Below are positions 6,636 to 10,086 of a stretch of DNA of 10,086 nucleotides, in pieces (the first letter of the stretch is position 1; each line of letters opens with the position of its first letter). Location of the stretch: NCBI GenBank assembly GCA_903932545.1, contig CAIZGT010000739.1, forward strand, positions 1 to 10,086. The letters run 5' to 3'. Source of the DNA: an uncultured Rhodospirillales bacterium (GTDB taxonomy: Bacteria; Pseudomonadota; Alphaproteobacteria; Acetobacterales; Acetobacteraceae). Below the pieces are notes generated by a model. It was not told where the DNA came from and did no database searches. It saw only the letters and a program-made list of their open reading frames with translations. Both the position numbers and the translations under genes were made by a program.

Positions 6636-6677
6636 GTGCTAAGTCACTGCCCGGCCGAACCGCGGCGCGCTTAGCAC
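6636..6677 (-). repeat. Inverted repeat GTGCTAAG...CTTAGCAC in the fabG-acpP gap
   Basis: GTGCTAAG (6636-6643) and CTTAGCAC (6670-6677) are exact 8-base inverted repeats 26 bases apart. The interval contains a smaller GCCG/CGGC pairing around a 5-base loop, so it can fold as a two-tier hairpin. It lies about 53 bases after the fabG stop on the transcribed strand and has no T run. It may be an mRNA element or an operator for acpP. Confidence 0.4.
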
Positions 6678-6729
6678 GAATTTGTCACACTCGCCAATCC
6701 GACCCAGCCGATTCCGGGCAGATGCGATT

Positions 6730-7467
6730 TCAGACCATCGCCATGCCACCATTTACATGCAACGTGGCGCCGGTCACCCATCCCGCCTCTGCGCTGGCAA
6801 GGTAGAGCACGGCGCTGGCGATGTCTTGCGGCTGGCCCAGGCGCCCGAGCGGAATCGATTCCGTCAGCTTCGCTTTTTGCGCATCGGCCAACACGTCGGT
6901 CATCGGGGTTTCGATGAAGCCGGGGGCCACCATGTTGACAGTGATGCCGCGTGAGCCAACTTCTTGCGCCAGCGCCTTGGTCATGCCGATCAAACCCGCC
7001 TTGGCGGCGGCATAATTCGCCTGTCCGGCGTTGCCGGTGGTGCCAACAATGGAGCCAATACCGATGATCCGGCCCGCACGGCGGCGCAGCATGCCTTTCA
7101 TGGCAGCGCGCGCGAGGCGGAACGGGGCAGACAGATCGACATTGAGCACCGTGTTCCAGTCCTCGTCCTTCATCCGCAACGCCAGCATGTCGCGCGTGAG
7201 GCCAGCGTTGTTCACCAGCACCCAGAGCGGACCGGCAGCCGCCTCAGCCTCGGCCACCAAGGCGTCTGCAGCAGCGGGGTTGCTCAGATCTGCGGGGCAG
7301 ACATGCACACGCTCAGCCAGTTCGGTGGCCAGCGTGTCCAAAGCGTCACGTCTGGTGCCGGACAGCACAACAATGGCGCCTTGCGCATGCAGGGTGCGGG
7401 CAATAGCGGCACCGATGCCACCAGAAGCGCCAGTCACCAGCGCGGTTTTACCGTCAAGGCGGAACAT
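6730..7467 (-). CDS. fabG: 3-oxoacyl-ACP reductase
   Basis: FabG is the NADPH-dependent ketoreductase of fatty acid elongation, a cytoplasmic tetramer of the short-chain dehydrogenase family. The 245-residue sequence shows the cofactor loop TGASGGIG (12-19), NNAG (86-89), the Asn of the tetrad (N109 in VLNVDL), catalytic Ser139 (IGIGSIVG) and the YxxxK pair Y152/K156. Its C-terminus 'GWVTGATLHVNGGMAMV' is typical. AAGGA stands 8 bases before the ATG, just after the fabD stop; the 12-base gap shows a common transcript. Length matches known FabG closely. Because of its place between fabD and acpP I take it as the true FabG and not a paralogous reductase. Confidence 0.97.
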   Translation of the reverse strand: MFRLDGKTALVTGASGGIGAAIARTLHAQGAIVVLSGTRRDALDTLATELAERVHVCPADLSNPAAADALVAEAEAAAGPLWVLVNNAGLTRDMLALRMKDEDWNTVLNVDLSAPFRLARAAMKGMLRRRAGRIIGIGSIVGTTGNAGQANYAAAKAGLIGMTKALAQEVGSRGITVNMVAPGFIETPMTDVLADAQKAKLTESIPLGRLGQPQDIASAVLYLASAEAGWVTGATLHVNGGMAMV

Positions 7468-7479
7468 ATACGGTATCCT

Positions 7480-8427
7480 TCAGAGCGTTTTGAGAAACGC
7501 TTCGATTTCGGCGGGTGTGCCGATCGAGACGGCATTGGCGTCCGGCGCGATGCGACGGATCAGGCCGGACAGCACTTTGCCTGCGCCGATTTCAACAAAA
7601 CTGTCCACGCCCATCGCAACCATCGCCAGCACGCTCTCGCGCCAACGCACCGTTGCGGTGACTTGTTCAACGAGCAGACGGGAAATCTCGGTCGGGCCCG
7701 TTACCTTCGCCGCCGTTACATTCGCCACCACTGGCACAATCGGGGCGAGCGGCGGGGTGCGGCCAAGGGCGTCTTCCATCGCGCGCGCCGCCGGGGCCAT
7801 CAGCGCGCAATGGAACGGCGCGGACACCGGCAGCAGCATCGCGCGCTTCACGCCGCGCGTTTTCGCCACTTCGATCGCACGCTCCACCGCTGCCTTGTGG
7901 CCGGAGATCCCCACCTGACCGCCGCCATTGTCGTTGGCTGGCTCAACTTGAGACCCTGGCTGCGAGGCTTCAGCGCAAATTTCCAACGCGAGCGCCATTT
8001 CAGAACCGAGCAGTGCCGCCATCGCGCCCAGTCCTGCGGGCACCGCCTTTTGCATTGCCTGACCGCGCAGCCGCAGCAGGGCGGCGGCTTGGCCGACTCG
8101 GAAGCTGCCAGCGGCGGCGAGTGCTGAATATTCACCAAGTGAGTGGCCGGCCACCAACGCCGCCTTGTCGGCCAACTTCACGCCGCCTTCACGCTCCAAC
8201 ACCCGCAGCACCGCCAGCGAATGGGCCATCAGTGCCGGCTGGGTATTCTCGGTTTTGGTGAGGTCCTCTGCTGGGCCTTCAAACATCAATTGTGACAGTT
8301 TTTGGCCGAGAGTTTCATCAACCTCTTCAAAAACTTCACGCGCTGGCGCAAACGATGCCGCCAGATCGCGGCCCATGCCGACGCTCTGACTGCCTTGACC
8401 AGGAAAAATGAACGCGTAGACCGCCAT
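7480..8427 (-). CDS. fabD: Malonyl-CoA:ACP transacylase
   Basis: FabD transfers malonyl from CoA to AcpP, supplying the extender unit. The 315-residue product contains the opening YAFIFPGQGSQSVGMGRDL, the nucleophile Ser96 in GHSLGEYSA, the carboxylate-binding R121 (LRLRGQAMQ) and H206 in VSAPFHCALM, all expected. I chose ATG 8427 although the frame is open to 8517. Homologues begin here, and a sigma-70-like promoter at 8458-8486 lies inside the longer version. The ribosome site is weak (GGTAACG). It heads the fab operon, 12 bases before fabG. A Gly-rich insertion-like loop (PANDNGGGQVGISG) replaces the usual Asn/Pro-rich loop but fits the family. Confidence 0.96.
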   Translation of the reverse strand: MAVYAFIFPGQGSQSVGMGRDLAASFAPAREVFEEVDETLGQKLSQLMFEGPAEDLTKTENTQPALMAHSLAVLRVLEREGGVKLADKAALVAGHSLGEYSALAAAGSFRVGQAAALLRLRGQAMQKAVPAGLGAMAALLGSEMALALEICAEASQPGSQVEPANDNGGGQVGISGHKAAVERAIEVAKTRGVKRAMLLPVSAPFHCALMAPAARAMEDALGRTPPLAPIVPVVANVTAAKVTGPTEISRLLVEQVTATVRWRESVLAMVAMGVDSFVEIGAGKVLSGLIRRIAPDANAVSIGTPAEIEAFLKTL

Positions 8428-8457
8428 GACGTTACCGTTCCGTAAGACGAGGCGCGC

Positions 8458-8486
8458 GGTATCAGGCGATGCGCGAAATCTGTCAA
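8458..8486 (-). promoter_or_regulatory. Promoter of the fabD-fabG operon
   Basis: On the minus strand TTGACA (8486-8481) is a perfect -35 box. Exactly 17 bases later GATACC (8463-8458) is a partial -10 box (3 of 6). Transcription would begin around 8451, leaving a short leader of about 24 bases before the fabD ATG at 8427. Confidence 0.55.
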
Positions 8487-8517
8487 TGTCTGCAAACGCG
8501 AGGCAGTCCTTGCACAA

Positions 8518-8814
8518 ATTTTTGGCCCGCGCCGTTTGTATGTGCGGATTTTAACGCTTTGCCTGCAAAATAGGTGGTGCGCCCCGCGCCGCAATCAGGA
8601 CAGAATGATTGCAAGGGGGAGACACGCGCCGCGCCGCATGGGTCTCATTCGTGAGATGGGCCTGTGAGTTGCGTGCGGGACTACCATCTAAAGCCTCAGG
8701 CAATGCACACAACGTGCAAGCTTCGTGGCCGCTATGCCGCCGTGGTAACCGTGCCGTTCTGGTCACCATGTTGAACTGATCTCTTTTTGGCCGAATGTCA
8801 GGAGCGTTGATCCC
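8518..8814. other. Divergent intergenic region between fabD and clpA
   Basis: I see no gene here. The stretch holds several short dyads: GCAATCA/TGATTGC (8591-8597 and 8606-8612), TCTCA-TTCG-TGAGA (8643-8656, a UUCG-loop hairpin in RNA) and TGCAC/GTGCA around 8704-8718. AGGAG (8800-8804) is the clpA ribosome site. I could not identify a convincing clpA promoter, and no tRNA, SRP RNA or 6S RNA signature is visible. Confidence 0.5.
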
Positions 8815-10086
8815 ATGCTCTCCCGCAATTTAGAACAGACGCTCCACCGCGCCTTGTCCCTCGCATCCGAACGTCGGCATGAATATGCCACGCTCGAACA
8901 CCTCCTCCTTGGTCTGGCGGATGATACCGACGCCGCCACCGTGCTGCGCGCCTGTGGTGTCGATCTCGACAAGCTGCGCCACGACTTGACCGAATTCCTC
9001 GACAAGGAATTGTCCGGCCTCGCCACTGAGCGGCCGGGCGATCCGAAACCCACCGCCGGCTTCCAGCGTGTGGTGCAACGCGCGGCGATCCATGTGCAAT
9101 CTTCTGGCAAGGAAGAAGTCACTGGCGCCAATGTGCTCGTCGCATTGTTTAGCGAGCGCGAGAGCCACGCGGTGTATTTCCTGCAAGCGCAGGACATGAC
9201 GCGGCTTGATGCGGTGAACTTCATCAGCCACGGCATCGCCAAAGCGCCGGGCCGCTCGGCCCCGCGTCCGGTGCAAGGCGCTGGTCCGCAGAGTGAGCAG
9301 CCGCAGGAAGGTGAGCGTGAGGAGAAATCGGCCAAGCGTGGCCAGGATGCGCTGTCGAACTACTGCGTCAACCTCAACAAAAAGGCGCTGGCTGGTAAGA
9401 TCGATCCGTTGATCGGTCGTGATCACGAAATCGAACGCACCATCCAAATCCTGTGCCGCCGCACCAAGAACAACCCGCTTTACGTGGGTGATCCGGGTGT
9501 GGGCAAAACCGCCATCGCTGAGGGTCTGGCCAAGCGCATCGTTGAAGGCGATGTGCCGGAAGTGCTACAGAAATCCACCATCTTCTCGCTCGACATGGGC
9601 GCGTTGCTGGCGGGCACGCGCTATCGTGGGGATTTCGAGGAACGCCTAAAGGCGGTGGTAACGGAACTTGAAGCGCAGCCCAACGCGGTGCTGTTCATCG
9701 ACGAAATCCACACTGTCATCGGTGCCGGTGCCACTTCGGGCGGCGCGATGGACGCGTCCAACCTGCTCAAACCTGCTCTCGCCGCTGGCACGCTGCGGTG
9801 TATCGGCTCCACCACCTACAAGGAATTCCGCACTTATTTTGAAAAGGACCGCGCCCTTGTGCGGCGCTTCCAGAAGATCGACGTCAACGAGCCGTCGATT
9901 GAGGACGCGATCAAAATCCTGCGTGGCCTGAAAACCAATTACGAAAAGCACCACAAGGTTCGCTACACCGACGAGGCGATCCGGGCTGCGGTCGAACTGA
10001 GCGCGAAATACATCCACGACCGCAAGCTGCCCGACAAGGCAATTGACGTGATCGACGAGGTGGGTGCCTCGCGGATGCTCCAGCCG
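8815..10086 (+). CDS. clpA: ATP-dependent Clp protease ATP-binding subunit ClpA, 3' truncated by window
   Basis: The visible 424 codons encode the N-terminal half of ClpA, the hexameric unfoldase that feeds proteins to ClpP. An N-domain of two Clp_N repeats (residues 1 to about 140, opening MLSRNLEQTLHRALSLASER) leads to a charged linker (about 145-180). The first AAA+ domain follows, with Walker A GDPGVGKT (225-232), Walker B VLFIDEIH (D296, E297), sensor region IGSTTYKEF and an arginine finger region around R350/R351. The missing part should hold the second AAA+ domain and the IGL ClpP-docking loop. AGGAG stands 10 bases before the ATG. In many Alphaproteobacteria the adaptor gene clpS lies just upstream; here fabD is the divergent neighbour. 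ClpB is excluded by the opening, by the linker and by the lack of a long coiled-coil middle domain after the Walker B/arginine-finger region. Confidence 0.93.
   Translation, partial: MLSRNLEQTLHRALSLASERRHEYATLEHLLLGLADDTDAATVLRACGVDLDKLRHDLTEFLDKELSGLATERPGDPKPTAGFQRVVQRAAIHVQSSGKEEVTGANVLVALFSERESHAVYFLQAQDMTRLDAVNFISHGIAKAPGRSAPRPVQGAGPQSEQPQEGEREEKSAKRGQDALSNYCVNLNKKALAGKIDPLIGRDHEIERTIQILCRRTKNNPLYVGDPGVGKTAIAEGLAKRIVEGDVPEVLQKSTIFSLDMGALLAGTRYRGDFEERLKAVVTELEAQPNAVLFIDEIHTVIGAGATSGGAMDASNLLKPALAAGTLRCIGSTTYKEFRTYFEKDRALVRRFQKIDVNEPSIEDAIKILRGLKTNYEKHHKVRYTDEAIRAAVELSAKYIHDRKLPDKAIDVIDEVGASRMLQP

Noticed and set aside
6622..6729. A dedicated acpP promoter on the minus strand
   Set aside because: Candidates such as TTGGCG with GCTAAG match poorly, so I could not support a specific site.
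6964..8127. Plus-strand open frame (387 codons) opposite fabG and fabD
   Set aside because: It covers two certain minus-strand genes with intact active sites, and its product is low-complexity Arg/His/Gly rich.
8428..8517. Longer FabD starting at 8517
   Set aside because: The extra 30 residues do not resemble FabD, and a TTGACA-type promoter lies inside them.
8551..8769. 72-codon minus-strand frame in the fabD-clpA gap
   Set aside because: No ribosome site, biased Arg/Pro/Ala composition and no recognisable family; looks like chance.
8560..8814. Heat-shock (sigma-32) promoter for clpA
   Set aside because: I found no CTTGAA/CCCCAT-like pair with correct spacing; TTGAAC near 8771 lacks a plausible -10 box.

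Overview
The window is mostly an ordinary stretch of an alphaproteobacterial chromosome. GC is high (about 68% in a row I counted by hand), Shine-Dalgarno sites are clear and genes are tightly packed. The minus-strand order fabD-fabG-acpP-fabF-mltG is the usual alphaproteobacterial fatty-acid synthesis block. The L28 protein and the 'NNPLYVGDPGVGKT' Walker A of ClpA also fit that class. A Rhodospirillales/Acetobacteraceae-like bacterium is my best guess, but it is an inference from remembered family style, not a search.

Left end (1-434): the first ~125 bases do not match the rest. They are only ~50% GC. They read as the tail of one acidic protein (stop 53-55) overlapping the start of a second that resembles the N-terminus of a phage-type flavin-dependent thymidylate synthase (ThyX). 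At about 125-140 this passes, by chance in frame, into the Walker-B-to-C-terminus part of an Atm1-type ABC exporter. This is most simply a contig-end assembly chimera, less likely a real insertion.

Plus-strand genes (431-3945): a coupled 88-residue protein of unknown function follows the exporter. Then comes rpmB (ribosomal protein L28) with its own promoter and a strong terminator. After that are a small membrane-anchored histidine-kinase-like protein with an altered N-box and an exported DUF3857/transglutaminase-like protein, probably in one operon.

Minus-strand block (8427 down to 3955): fabD (malonyl-CoA:ACP transacylase), fabG (3-oxoacyl-ACP reductase), acpP (acyl carrier protein), fabF (3-oxoacyl-ACP synthase II) and mltG (endolytic transglycosylase). 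FabD loads malonyl groups onto AcpP, FabF condenses, FabG reduces, and MltG trims nascent peptidoglycan. A perfect TTGACA -35 box lies before fabD. The 213-base gap before acpP holds two inverted-repeat structures, and a 9-bp perfect hairpin separates acpP from fabF. These non-coding structures are the most interesting part of the window.

Right end (8428-10086): a 387-base divergent intergenic region is followed by clpA, the Clp protease unfoldase subunit, which runs off the window. I found no mobile element, CRISPR array, tRNA or rRNA, and no convincing new multi-gene system.
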